NCBI GenBank assembly: GCA_022826925.1 | Contig: JAJDTX010000104.1 | Location: forward strand, 39,452-103,451 | DNA: 64,000 nt | Origin: Bryobacterales bacterium | GTDB taxonomy: Bacteria; Acidobacteriota; Terriglobia; Bryobacterales; UBA6623 | Direction of reading: 5' to 3' | Shown here: positions 9,248 through 18,424 of the stretch, in pieces | How positions within the stretch are numbered: position 1 is the stretch's first letter | Layout of the letters: every line of letters begins with the position of its first letter | Notes under the pieces: model-generated | Told to the model about the DNA's origin: nothing | What the model saw: only the letters and a program-made list of their open reading frames with translations | The model's database searches: none | Position numbers and translations under genes: made by a program

Positions 9248-11191
9248 TCAAGCGTTAGCCGCTCGCGATTCGATTAGCGGGCGGATGTCGGCGAGGAATT
9301 CGGCCGGGGTGCGAGCGCCGGTGTCGCCCTTGCGACGGTGGCGCACCGCCACTAGCCCGCTGTCGGCCTCGCGCTGGCCAACTACCAGCATGTAAGGGAC
9401 CTTCTGCAACTGCGCCTCGCGGATCTTGAAGCCAATCTTTTCGCTGCGACGGTCCACTTCAACGCGCAGGCCCGCCGTGCGCAATTCGTTGGCTACAGAG
9501 TCGGCATACTCGATCTGGCTGTCCGTGATTGGCAGGACGGTGGCTTGCACCGGCGCCAGCCATAGCGGGAACGCGCCGGCGTAGTGTTCGATCAACACGC
9601 CGAAGAAACGCTCCACGGAGCCCCACAGCGCGCGATGCACCATCACGGGCTGGTGGGTCTGGCCGTCCGAGCCGACGTATTCCAATTCGAAGCGGCGCGG
9701 CAGGTTGAAGTCGAATTGGATGGTGGACAGCTGCCACGAGCGCCCGATCGCATCCACCATCTTGATGTCGATCTTAGGACCATAGAAGGCTGCCTCGTCC
9801 GGCATTACTTTCGCCTCGATGTCCCGCTTGCGCAGCGCTTCGAAGAGGCTGTCTTCTGCCAGTTTCCATTCTTCGGGAGTGCCCGCGTACTTCGAGCTGG
9901 TCCCGCCGTCCCAAGTTGACAGTTCGACAGTGAAGTCGGAAAAACCGAACACCCGCAATACTTCCATGGCTAGGTCGACACAGCCGATCACCTCGGATTC
10001 GACTTGGTCCGGCGTGCAGAAGATGTGTGCATCGTCTTGGGTGAATCCGCGCACGCGCAGCAGGCCGTGCATCACGCCTGAGCGCTCGTAGCGGTAGACG
10101 GTCCCCAGCTCGGCCAGCCTCACTGGCAGGTCTCGGTAGCTGCGCAGCGCGTTCTTGTAGATCAGGATGTGGAACGGACAGTTCATCGGCTTGAGCTGGT
10201 ACAGAGAGTCGTCCAACTCCATGGGCTTGAACATGTCGTCCTGATAGAACTCGGAGTGCCCCGACGTCTCCCACAAGCCGTGGCGCGCCACGTGCGGCGT
10301 CGATACGAGCCCGTATCCGCGAGAGACGAGCTGGTCGCGCAGCCAGTCTTCCATCACCCGCCGGACCGTGCCCCCCTTGGGATGCCAGAAGATCAGGCCC
10401 GGCCCGGCGAGATCTTGGATGCTGAACAGGTCCAGCTCCTTGCCCAGCTTTCGGTGGTCCCGCCGCTTGGCTTCCTCAAGCCGGTTCAGGTGGGCTGAGA
10501 GCGCCTTCTTGGAAAAGAATGCCGTGCCGTAGACGCGCTGCAGGCGCTCGCGTTTCTCGTCGCCCTTCCAGTAGGCCCCGGCCACCGATAGCAGCTTGAA
10601 CGCCTTGATCCGGCCCATGGACGGGATGTGGGGCCCGCGGCAGAAGTCAGAGAACAGGTTTCCGGTCCTGTAAACGGAAACGCGGGGATCGTCGGTCTTT
10701 TCCTCGATCAGCTCGCATTTCATGAACTCGCCTTGCCTCTCGTACTCGGCGAGCGCTTCGTCCCGTGGAATCCAGACGCGTTCGTTCTTGGGGTTCCGCT
10801 TGACGATCTCGCCCATGCGAGCTTCGATCTTTTCGAGGTCATCGGGAGTGAATGGCGTCTCCCGGTACATGTCGTAGAAGAAGCCTTGGTCGGTTGGAGG
10901 GCCGACGCCGAGCTTGGTTTCCGGGTAGAGCTCCAAGGTCGCCGCGGCCAGCAAATGCGCCGCCGAATGGCGGTACACTTCCAGCGCCTCCTCGTCGCGG
11001 TCAGTCAGAAAGCGAACCGCGGAATCTTGCTCCAGCGCAGTGCCCAGGTCTGCCAGTTCGCCATCGATCTTGGCGACCAGCGCGGCGCGCGCCAGTCCCG
11101 GGCTGATCTGTTCGGCTACCGCTAAAGCGGTGGTGCCCGCCTCGACCTGCATTTGATTGCCGTCGGGCAGGGTGACTGCGATGTTCGACAT
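9248..11191 (-). CDS. thrS: Threonyl-tRNA synthetase
   Basis: A 647-residue class II aminoacyl-tRNA synthetase charging tRNA-Thr in the cytoplasm. Domain order is normal: an N-terminal TGS domain (residues 1-61), the editing SAD domain with HSAAHLL near residue 75, the catalytic core with the zinc-site MNCPFH, the motif 2 loop following YRYERSG, a third motif region at MVHRALWGSVERFFG, and the C-terminal anticodon-binding domain. Length fits the family (about 640). It stands alone: neither infC nor rpmI follows. A TACAAT about 45 nt upstream of the ATG could be its -10. I see no T-box leader in the 232-bp upstream gap. Confidence 0.98.
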   Translation of the reverse strand: MSNIAVTLPDGNQMQVEAGTTALAVAEQISPGLARAALVAKIDGELADLGTALEQDSAVRFLTDRDEEALEVYRHSAAHLLAAATLELYPETKLGVGPPTDQGFFYDMYRETPFTPDDLEKIEARMGEIVKRNPKNERVWIPRDEALAEYERQGEFMKCELIEEKTDDPRVSVYRTGNLFSDFCRGPHIPSMGRIKAFKLLSVAGAYWKGDEKRERLQRVYGTAFFSKKALSAHLNRLEEAKRRDHRKLGKELDLFSIQDLAGPGLIFWHPKGGTVRRVMEDWLRDQLVSRGYGLVSTPHVARHGLWETSGHSEFYQDDMFKPMELDDSLYQLKPMNCPFHILIYKNALRSYRDLPVRLAELGTVYRYERSGVMHGLLRVRGFTQDDAHIFCTPDQVESEVIGCVDLAMEVLRVFGFSDFTVELSTWDGGTSSKYAGTPEEWKLAEDSLFEALRKRDIEAKVMPDEAAFYGPKIDIKMVDAIGRSWQLSTIQFDFNLPRRFELEYVGSDGQTHQPVMVHRALWGSVERFFGVLIEHYAGAFPLWLAPVQATVLPITDSQIEYADSVANELRTAGLRVEVDRRSEKIGFKIREAQLQKVPYMLVVGQREADSGLVAVRHRRKGDTGARTPAEFLADIRPLIESRAANA

Positions 11192-11423
11192 GGGTTCGGA
11201 AACGCGGCTGGTGACCGCGCTAGGTGTGCAAAGTACTCATTGTAGAACGGTTTGCCGCGATGCGATCCTGCTGGCAGTGCGAGCTGCCGCACGCTGCGCA
11301 GTGGCGATTGACTTCCAGTTGGCACGGTCCTTACCGGGACTGATCTTGGCCTGGCAGCTCGAGACCGCACGCAGCGCCGTTTCCGGCCCGGTCGATCCGC
11401 TAGGTGGCTCGCCCGCAGTTGGC

Positions 11424-12098
11424 TCAGTATCGTTCGTACACTTGGCGCTCGTCGGCGATGCCTGCCGCAGTCAGGAGTTCTTGGAGTTGCGCGACTAATT
11501 CGCGCTGGCCGCAGAAGTAGGCATCTGGGCTGCTCAGGCCCGCCAGCGCCTCGGCGATGTGGGCCGCCACGCGCCCGCGCCTGCCGTCCCAGCCGGGGTC
11601 GTCACCGCTGACGGTCGGTACGAAGCGGAAGCCGGCGTGCCGAGCTGCCAGTGCCTCGAGTTCGTCCCGAAACAGCAATTCGGAAGAGTGCCTGGCACCG
11701 AGCAGCAGGACTGCTTCAGCCGCAGGGTTAGCTCGGAGTTGCTCCAGCAGGATGGCGCGCATCGGGGACACGCCCGTGCCGGCGGCGAAGTAAACGGCTG
11801 GCCTTGCCGCATCCAATAGGCGCATCTTTCCGCCGGGCTCGCTACATTCCGTTCGATCGCCTCGCCGCAAGCTTCGCAGATGGCTCCCGAACGCGCCCTC
11901 GTGTTGCACGCACAACTCGATCCGTCCGCTCGGATCGGGCGGCGAAGCGATGGAGTAGTAGCGCGTCTGCCGGGCCCCGCCGACTGGTGCGCTGAGGGCG
12001 ACATATTGACCCGCTTCGTGTCGGAAGGGGGCCTGGAAGACGAACCAGCTGACCCGAGGCGTCATCAAAAAGTGCTCGAGCAGTTCTAGGACGGGCAT
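11424..12098 (-). CDS. Ferredoxin-NADP reductase-type flavoprotein
   Basis: A 224-residue FAD/NAD(P) oxidoreductase without a ferredoxin domain. The FAD site RYYSIAS is at about residues 46-52, the NAD(P) pyrophosphate site GTGVSPMRA at about 107-115, and the chain ends in an aromatic residue (ERY) as in ferredoxin-NADP reductases. It passes electrons between NAD(P)H and an unidentified partner. It is 39 bp downstream of the CbiX-type chelatase on the same strand, so a shared transcript is likely; that suggests, but does not prove, a link to tetrapyrrole or sulfite metabolism. Confidence 0.8.
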   Translation of the reverse strand: MPVLELLEHFLMTPRVSWFVFQAPFRHEAGQYVALSAPVGGARQTRYYSIASPPDPSGRIELCVQHEGAFGSHLRSLRRGDRTECSEPGGKMRLLDAARPAVYFAAGTGVSPMRAILLEQLRANPAAEAVLLLGARHSSELLFRDELEALAARHAGFRFVPTVSGDDPGWDGRRGRVAAHIAEALAGLSSPDAYFCGQRELVAQLQELLTAAGIADERQVYERY

Positions 12099-12137
12099 CA
12101 GGGGTCCATTGTCCCAGCCCGCAAGCCAGCCTTGCGG

Positions 12138-12533
12138 CTAGGGTTGCTCGCCATCAGCCAGCAAGGCCCGGGCGCGCGCGGCCAGTATCGCCGCGAGTTC
12201 GGGATGGCCGTCCAGCGGCGGTGACGCTTGCAGCGTCAGCTCGGGGTGCTGCGGGCGGATCTGGTCGATCAGCCGAGGTAGGTCCTCGGTCAGGTGGCGG
12301 CCCATGGTCAGGAAGTAGGGCGTGATCAGGATTCGTCGTGCGCCTTGTTGCGCGAGTTGCTCGACTGCCTCGCCAAGGCTGGGATGGGCGAGCTCTAGGA
12401 ACGCCGCCCGGAAAACCGCGATCTGGGCGCGTCGCGCGGCCTCCACCGCGACTGCTTCCACGGCCTCGTTGGCGGCGGCAACTCGGGAGCCGTGGGCGAA
12501 CACGATCAGCCCGATAGTGTTGGGCAGGCTCAA
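12138..12533 (-). CDS. Short CbiX/SirB-type sirohydrochlorin chelatase
   Basis: A single-domain protein of about 131 residues. Family signs are FAHGSR (His14), FLELAHPSL and ITPYFLTMGRHLTEDLP (His80), the two histidines being the metal-insertion pair of small CbiX chelatases. It would insert cobalt or iron into sirohydrochlorin for cobalamin or siroheme. I place the start at the TTG at 12533, because the frame further upstream (up to 12824) lies antisense inside the symporter gene and has no family match; a GTG at about residue 11 would cut the first strand. It is divergent from the symporter with only 18 bp between starts. No other cobalamin or siroheme gene is in the window. Confidence 0.75.
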   Translation of the reverse strand: MSLPNTIGLIVFAHGSRVAAANEAVEAVAVEAARRAQIAVFRAAFLELAHPSLGEAVEQLAQQGARRILITPYFLTMGRHLTEDLPRLIDQIRPQHPELTLQASPPLDGHPELAAILAARARALLADGEQP

Positions 12534-12535
12534 GG

Positions 12536-12541
12536 TATACT
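12536..12541 (+). promoter_or_regulatory. -10-like box TATACT, 10 nt before symporter ATG
   Basis: TATACT at this position would start transcription about 3 nt before the ATG at 12552, giving an almost leaderless mRNA. The whole space between the divergent start codons is 18 bp, so any -35 for the symporter lies inside the chelatase gene. Confidence 0.45.
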
Positions 12542-12551
12542 CTCGGTTTCG

Positions 12552-14135
12552 ATGGATGCCCTCATTATCACTCTCTACTTTGCGGCGGTCTTCGGGGTGG
12601 GCTTCTACCACTCGCGGAACAAGAACACCACGACCGAGTATTTTCTCGCTGGCAAGCACATCGGCTGGTTTGCGGTAGGCGCGACGCTGTTCTCCACCAA
12701 CATCGGCAGCGAGCACGTGATCGGCCTCGCGGGGTCTGGTGCTTCGAGCGGCCTGGCGGTCGGCACCTACGAGTGGTCGGCCAGTTTCTGCTTGCTGCTG
12801 CTGGCTTGGATCTTCATCCCTCAATACCTGCGCAGCCGCATCTTCACGATGCCCGAGTTCCTCGAGAAGCGCTTCAGCCCCGGCTGCCGCTGGTACCTGA
12901 CGACCGTGTCGCTGCTGGCCTACGTGCTGACGAAGATCTCCGTGGCGCTATTCGCGGCGGGGATCCTGGCGCGGGAGATCTTCGGCTGGGACTACATGAC
13001 AACCGCCGTGCTGCTGGTGATCGCGACCGGGATCTACACCATTACGGGCGGGCTGTCGGCGGTGATCTACACGGACCTGCTGCAGGCTTTCATCATGGTC
13101 GGCGGCTCGGGCTACCTGACCTGGCTCGGCCTGAGCGAGGCCGGCGGATTCGGAGCGCTGCGGGAGGCGCTGCCCGATGATTTCTTCCACATCGTCAAAG
13201 ACATAAACCATCCCGAGTACCCTTGGCTGGGGACCACGCTGGGCACGATGATCCTAGGCACTTGGTATTGGTGCACAGATCAGGTCATCGTCCAGAAAAC
13301 GCTGAGCGCTCGCAGCCTGCCGCACGCCCGCGGCGGCGCGATCTTCGCCTCGGCGCTGAAGATCACCCCGGTCTTCATCTTGGTGCTGCCCGGCCTGATC
13401 GCGAGGGCGCTCTGGCCTGCCGAGGCCACGGGCGATACGGCGTTCCCGTTGCTGGTCGAGCGGCTGCTGCCGCCGGGCTTGTCCGGCCTGATGATCGCTG
13501 CGCTATTGGCCGCCCTCATGTCTTCGCTGAGCAGCGTGCTGAACTCCTGCTCCACGCTCGTCACGATGGACATCTACAAGAAGCTTCATCCCGAGGCGAG
13601 CGAGAGGCGCCTGGTCTACGTCGGTCGGCTGATCACTGGCGTGGTCGTGCTCGTGAGCATTTTGTGGATTCCGATGATCCGCTATCTGAGCGGGGAGGTC
13701 TATCAGTACCTACAGAGCGTGCAGGCGTACATCGGCGCGCCGATCACCGCGACGTTCCTGCTCGGGATTCTGTGGAAAGGCGGCACGTCGCGGGCAGCGA
13801 TCTCAACGCTGATCTTCGGCGGACTGGCCGGGGGCGGGCGCTTTGCCTTGGACATCCTGTATAAGGCCTACGGCTTCAGCCTCGGGCCGCTCGAGCCGTT
13901 GGTGCAGATCCCGTTCCTCAACTACAGCGTCGGGGTATTTGCGGCCTGCCTGGGGCTGTTCTGGGCAGTGAGCAAGCTCGACGAGAAGCCCGTCGCGGCG
14001 CGGATCGCCGGACTGACGTTTGATTGGCAGCGACGCTCGAGCGAGGGCGCGGCTGCGGGCACCGAAAAGTTGCTCCACGTGATGACCTCGCTCGTCGGCC
14101 TGGCTGTGCTGATGCTGTGGTTCCACTTCCGGTAG
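12552..14135 (+). CDS. Sodium:solute symporter, SGLT-like
   Basis: A 527-residue inner-membrane transporter of the SSS/SLC5 family with about 13 predicted hydrophobic helices. The segment FSTNIGSEHVIGLAGSGA near residue 55 is the signature of the sugar-type (SGLT) branch, and AALMSSLSSVLNS near residue 320 matches the helix that lines the sodium site. It probably imports a sugar or related polyol with Na+. I chose the ATG at 12552 because the protein begins there directly with the first helix; upstream codons have no family similarity. The following TPR lipoprotein overlaps its end. Confidence 0.9.
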   Translation: MDALIITLYFAAVFGVGFYHSRNKNTTTEYFLAGKHIGWFAVGATLFSTNIGSEHVIGLAGSGASSGLAVGTYEWSASFCLLLLAWIFIPQYLRSRIFTMPEFLEKRFSPGCRWYLTTVSLLAYVLTKISVALFAAGILAREIFGWDYMTTAVLLVIATGIYTITGGLSAVIYTDLLQAFIMVGGSGYLTWLGLSEAGGFGALREALPDDFFHIVKDINHPEYPWLGTTLGTMILGTWYWCTDQVIVQKTLSARSLPHARGGAIFASALKITPVFILVLPGLIARALWPAEATGDTAFPLLVERLLPPGLSGLMIAALLAALMSSLSSVLNSCSTLVTMDIYKKLHPEASERRLVYVGRLITGVVVLVSILWIPMIRYLSGEVYQYLQSVQAYIGAPITATFLLGILWKGGTSRAAISTLIFGGLAGGGRFALDILYKAYGFSLGPLEPLVQIPFLNYSVGVFAACLGLFWAVSKLDEKPVAARIAGLTFDWQRRSSEGAAAGTEKLLHVMTSLVGLAVLMLWFHFR

Positions 14136-15556
14136 TCGACGGCTTTCCACTGGCGTGCGTCGCCCTTGCGGCGGTCGGTCTGGCCGCCACGCTTGCCGGT
14201 TGTTCGCCCCGGGATGGCGATGCCATGCCCGCAGTCCCGGAGCTGGCAGCCGAATCCCTTCCGGCACCTGTCGTGCCTAAGGCGCGAAGCCTTATCGATG
14301 GCGTGGCCGCGAGCCCGGCTGACCCTTGGGCGAACGGTGATCTGGCGATGTTGCTGCACGCTCACAAGCGTCTGTCGGCGGCGCAGGCCCTGTATCGGCG
14401 CGCCGCGACGCTGTCCGGCGGAGAGTTTCGCTGGACGTACCTGCTGGGCATCGCGCAACACGAGAGCGGGCAGCACGCGCAGGCGGCGGGTTCGCTTCGG
14501 ATGGCCTTGGATATCCGCTCATACGGCCTGGCCTGGATTCGCCTGGGAGAGTCGCTGTCGGCCGGGGGACAGTTGGAAGCAGCTGCGGATGCGCTCCGTG
14601 CCGCGTCGAACATGGACGGCAATGCCGCGTACGTCTCCTATGCCTTGGGCAAGGTGCTGCTGGAACTCGGCGAGACTGCCGAAGCGCTTGAATTGCTGGA
14701 ACGAGCGCTCGCGCTCGCGCCCGACGCGGGTGCCATCCGCCACACCCTGGGCACGGCCTATCGCTCGGCGGGCGAGCACGAGTTGGCGCAGCGCACGCTC
14801 GCGCAGATCGGGGCGGCCGCCGACCGGCAGCCGATGCTGGAGGATGCCTTCTACGAAAGCGTGCTCGGCCTTGCGGTGGACGCGCGTCACTTCCTGAATC
14901 GGGGCCGAAGCCTCGATTCTGCGGGCCAGACAGCCGAGGCCATCGAGGCGTATCAGCAAGCGATCGAGCTCGATCCCAGCATGGCGCAGGCCCACGCCAA
15001 CCTGGTCGGCTCATTCGGGCGCACCGGCGAAATCGACCGGGCCGAGGAGCACTACGCCACGGCACTCGCGCTGAATCCGAACCTCGAGGAGCTCCACAAC
15101 AACTGGGGAGTTGTGCAAGCATCCCGAGGCGACCCCGCCGCGGCCGCGGCCGCGTTTCGCAGAGCCTTGGAACTGAATCCGAACTCGGCGGGTGCCAATG
15201 CCAATCTCGGTGTAGCCCTGCTCGAGGCCGGGCAGTTGGACGAGGCTGCGCGACGCTTCCGAGAGGCCGTCAAGAGCGATCCGACGAACCGTCCCGCGCG
15301 CATGAACCTGGGCACGCTGGCCTTGGAGGAGGACCGTCCCGGAGAGGCGGTCGAGCACCTCGAAGCCGCCTTGAGGGGTGACGAGGACGGCAGCGAGCCG
15401 TTCGTGCGCTATGCCCTCGGGCATGCCTACCAACGCACCGGACGCGCGGCTGATGCGCGGCGGTCTTTCGAGCTGGCCCTGCAGGTGGCGGAGAATCGCG
15501 GCCCCGCCGACTTGGCGGCTCAGATTCGCGCGGATCTCGAAGCCCTACCGCAATAG
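14117..15556 (+). CDS. TPR lipoprotein
   Basis: A protein of about 479 residues. The N-terminus has a hydrophobic stretch ending in ATLAGC, a lipobox, so it is likely anchored to a membrane as a lipoprotein. From about residue 55 it is a long array of tetratricopeptide repeats (for example EAIEAYQQAIELDPSMAQA). I place the start at the GTG at 14117, which overlaps the symporter's 3' end by 19 bp and leaves a normal signal peptide. No enzymatic domain is seen. The overlap suggests co-transcription with the symporter. Confidence 0.78.
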   Translation: MVPLPVVDGFPLACVALAAVGLAATLAGCSPRDGDAMPAVPELAAESLPAPVVPKARSLIDGVAASPADPWANGDLAMLLHAHKRLSAAQALYRRAATLSGGEFRWTYLLGIAQHESGQHAQAAGSLRMALDIRSYGLAWIRLGESLSAGGQLEAAADALRAASNMDGNAAYVSYALGKVLLELGETAEALELLERALALAPDAGAIRHTLGTAYRSAGEHELAQRTLAQIGAAADRQPMLEDAFYESVLGLAVDARHFLNRGRSLDSAGQTAEAIEAYQQAIELDPSMAQAHANLVGSFGRTGEIDRAEEHYATALALNPNLEELHNNWGVVQASRGDPAAAAAAFRRALELNPNSAGANANLGVALLEAGQLDEAARRFREAVKSDPTNRPARMNLGTLALEEDRPGEAVEHLEAALRGDEDGSEPFVRYALGHAYQRTGRAADARRSFELALQVAENRGPADLAAQIRADLEALPQ

Positions 15557-15663
15557 CGGGAATCAGCCGTTGCGGCTGTCTTGTTCGCGGTCTGGTGCCG
15601 GGGATCGGTGGAACCGCGGCGGCCAACAGGATATTCTGGACAGCGGCGGGAGGCCCGATTGAC

Positions 15664-18243
15664 ATGCGCGTTGCGCGATCCAGAACTGTTCTTGCTCTCG
15701 GCCTGCTTGGGCTTCTGATTTGGGGCCTGGCGGCTCAGGATACCGGGACGAGCCGTGCGGACTACCTGACGCCGGAACTTCGCGACCGCGTCGAAGCTCT
15801 CAAGCTTGACGCCCCACAGCACTCGTCCGATGTCAGCGTGCTCGCGCAACGGCTGGACACGCTCTGGGAGTGGGCCAACGCGTACTCGCTGACCGGCGGG
15901 CCCGTGCCGGGTGGTTTCCCTCAACTCACGGCGAACGCTAACCGGGCGTTGCGGAGGCTGCCGGACGGTGGCGCCCAGCTCCCGGTGGCCGCCATCTCGG
16001 GCTTCGTCGAACAATTCACGCGCGAGTTCCAGATCAAGGACGAGACCCCCACTGCGCTGGGCCCGCTCGAACTCTCCTCGCAAGGACCCCATCGCGCGGG
16101 CGAGTTCATTACCATTCGCGAGACTTATACGGTTGGGGACATGCCCATGGCGGTCGGCGGCGGAATCGCGGTAGGGCAGGGCCGAGGTGGCGGATTGCAG
16201 ACCAATGATCCCGGCGCTGCAGGTTATGTCACGGCGACGACCTCGAACCCGGATGCCGTACTGGCAGCGGCCGAGCCTTGGGGTCGCTGGGTCACCTTCG
16301 AGACTCGCTCTACGATTGCCTTCCGACTCAGCGGCGCGGAACTGCGCAAGGGTGACACCGTCACTCTCACGTTCGGTGACCGCAGCGGTGGCGGCCCCGG
16401 CTTGAAGCTCCAGAATTGGTCAAACGACCTAGTCGTGTTCAAGACCTTCTTGGATTTGGAGGGCAAGGGCTGGCTGCTTAGTCCGCGCTGGCCTTCGATC
16501 GAGGTGATCGGCGAGGACCGCGTGCAGTTCGTCAACGCCGTCGCGCCGTCAGTGGTGGAGCCGGGAGAGAAGTTCGTGCTAGCGGTGAGATCGGAGGATC
16601 GATTCAGGAACCTGGCTTCTGGGGGTACTCCGGCCTACGAGGTGCTGCTCAATGGCAGCAGGCAGCGAGAGATTCCGGCCGGCGCTGCGGCGTTGCAGGA
16701 ACTGGACGGCATCGTTCTCGACACGCCGGGCGTCTACCGCTTCGAGGTGCGGTCCGAGGACGGGGCCATTCGGGGAACGAGCAATCCAGTGCGGGTGGAA
16801 GCGTCGCCGGACACGAGGATCTTCTGGGGCGAGACCCACGGACACACCGGCTTCGCTGAGGGCCAGGGGTCTCCGGACGGCTACTTTAAGTTCGGCCGGG
16901 ATGTCGCCCGCCTCGACTTCTTGAGCCTGTCCGAGCATGACATTTGGATGGATGATTTCGAATGGAAGACGCTTCAAGAGATGGTCCACAAGTATCACGT
17001 GCCAGGACGATTCACGGCGATCCTCGGCTTCGAGTGGACCTCGCGCCTGCTATACGGCGGCCACCACAACGTGTTCTTCCGCAATACCCCGGGACGTTCG
17101 CGCGTGCCAAACCAAAAGGCTCCGTTGCTGGACGAACTGTACGAGGGGTTGAAGCGGGGCAACGACACGGACGACGTGCTGGTCATACCCCATGCCCACC
17201 AGCCTGGAGACTGGACCAACAGCGATAGCTCTGTGGAGCGACTGGTCGAGATTCAGTCCGGGCACGGCACGTTCGATTGGTTCGGAGACAAGTACTTGCG
17301 GAACGGCTACCGGGTCGGCTTCGTGGGTGCTTCGGACAACCACACCGGCCATCCCGGGTTCAGCGGCATGACCAACCGTCAGCTCGGCGGGCTGGCCGCC
17401 GTTCTGGCGGCCGAGAACACGCCCGACCGGATCTTCGACGGACTGCGCAACCGCGCGACGTATGCGACCACTGGCGAGCGGATCATACTGGAGGCCACTT
17501 TGAACGGCGCGGGGATCGGGCAGGAACTGGCCCGCGCCGACGAGAGGACGATCAGTTGTACGGTCAACGGGACCGCCGCCGTTGACTCGATTGATGTGAT
17601 CAAGAACGGGACGGTGGTCTACACGCAGCGCTATCTGCAATCAGAGGTCGGCTCCGAAACACACGTGCAGGTTAGCTTCGAAGCCTCGACGGACGTGCCG
17701 GGCGAGCGGAGCGTGCCGCGGGGGGATCGCCCTTGGAAGGGCGTGATCCGCGTCGAAGGGGCGGAGCTGGCGGGTTATGCGGAACCTTGGTACCGGCATC
17801 CGAGCACTTACAAGGGCCGGATGGACGGCGGGCAACTCCATTTCGAGATGCACACGCGCGGACGCAGCACCGCTCTCGTGCTGCGCCTGCAGAACGCGAG
17901 CGCCAACACGAAAGTCATCGTAGACATGGAGACGACGAGGGAGCGTCTGGGATCGGGCGGGTACCAGCGAACGCCGCAGCGCCTGCCCGCGAGGAGCGAG
18001 GCGTTCCGGCTCGGCGACCTCGGCGGAGAGGTTGAGCGCAGGGAGTATCAGGTGCTCGAGCATACGGATGCCCTGTCTGTCCAGCTGGTGCCGTCAAACG
18101 GGGCCCTGGACCGACACTTCACCTATACCGACAAAGATTCGCCAGCAGCCTCCGACTACTACTATCTGCGCGTGCGGCAAATCGACGGAGCGGTGGCGTG
18201 GTCCAGTCCGTTCTGGGTCGGTCCGGCGACGCAGTCGCCCTAG
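15664..18243 (+). CDS. Exported DUF3604 protein, PHP-like
   Basis: An 859-residue protein with an N-terminal signal (VLALGLLGLLIWGLAAQ). The DUF3604 region starts near residue 388 with GETHGHTG and continues with FLSLSEHD, VIPHAHQP and GASDNHTGHPG, a set of His/Asp motifs like those of metal-dependent PHP hydrolases. The N-terminal 380 residues are beta-rich with a Gly-rich stretch. A good Shine-Dalgarno GGGAGG lies 10 nt before the ATG at 15664, which supports this start over earlier codons. DUF3604 proteins are often found beside sulfatases and sugar-uptake genes; the substrate is unknown. It is convergent with the RND pump. Confidence 0.85.
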   Translation: MRVARSRTVLALGLLGLLIWGLAAQDTGTSRADYLTPELRDRVEALKLDAPQHSSDVSVLAQRLDTLWEWANAYSLTGGPVPGGFPQLTANANRALRRLPDGGAQLPVAAISGFVEQFTREFQIKDETPTALGPLELSSQGPHRAGEFITIRETYTVGDMPMAVGGGIAVGQGRGGGLQTNDPGAAGYVTATTSNPDAVLAAAEPWGRWVTFETRSTIAFRLSGAELRKGDTVTLTFGDRSGGGPGLKLQNWSNDLVVFKTFLDLEGKGWLLSPRWPSIEVIGEDRVQFVNAVAPSVVEPGEKFVLAVRSEDRFRNLASGGTPAYEVLLNGSRQREIPAGAAALQELDGIVLDTPGVYRFEVRSEDGAIRGTSNPVRVEASPDTRIFWGETHGHTGFAEGQGSPDGYFKFGRDVARLDFLSLSEHDIWMDDFEWKTLQEMVHKYHVPGRFTAILGFEWTSRLLYGGHHNVFFRNTPGRSRVPNQKAPLLDELYEGLKRGNDTDDVLVIPHAHQPGDWTNSDSSVERLVEIQSGHGTFDWFGDKYLRNGYRVGFVGASDNHTGHPGFSGMTNRQLGGLAAVLAAENTPDRIFDGLRNRATYATTGERIILEATLNGAGIGQELARADERTISCTVNGTAAVDSIDVIKNGTVVYTQRYLQSEVGSETHVQVSFEASTDVPGERSVPRGDRPWKGVIRVEGAELAGYAEPWYRHPSTYKGRMDGGQLHFEMHTRGRSTALVLRLQNASANTKVIVDMETTRERLGSGGYQRTPQRLPARSEAFRLGDLGGEVERREYQVLEHTDALSVQLVPSNGALDRHFTYTDKDSPAASDYYYLRVRQIDGAVAWSSPFWVGPATQSP

Positions 18244-18372
18244 CCGGCTTGGCTGCACCGGCGGGCCGATCCCGAGCCTCTCGGCGATCCTGTCCAGCCG
18301 GACACCCGGCCTAGTCCGAGGCTGCTTTCCCAGCCCGAGCGCCAGTTCCGCAGGCGGCGACACCAGTTCCGG

Positions 18373-18395
18373 GGCCCCGAGCGCGCTCTCGGGCC
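18373..18395. terminator. Possible hairpin between convergent genes
   Basis: CCCGAG and CTCGGG arms, six base pairs plus two more after a one-base bulge, enclose a 6-nt loop (CGCGCT) in the 181-bp gap between the DUF3604 gene and the convergent RND gene. There is no T-tract, so terminator function is only a guess. The rest of this gap has nothing I recognise. Confidence 0.3.
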
Positions 18396-18424
18396 GAGCG
18401 TCCCGGCTACGGCCGCCGAGCTTC

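Noticed and set aside
8465..9277. Open frame of 270 codons opposite the CRTAC1 gene
   Set aside because: Shadow of the FG-GAP repeats; composition is biased and no domain is seen.
12534..12824. N-terminal extension of the CbiX frame
   Set aside because: It is antisense inside the symporter gene and unlike any chelatase; the short domain is complete without it.
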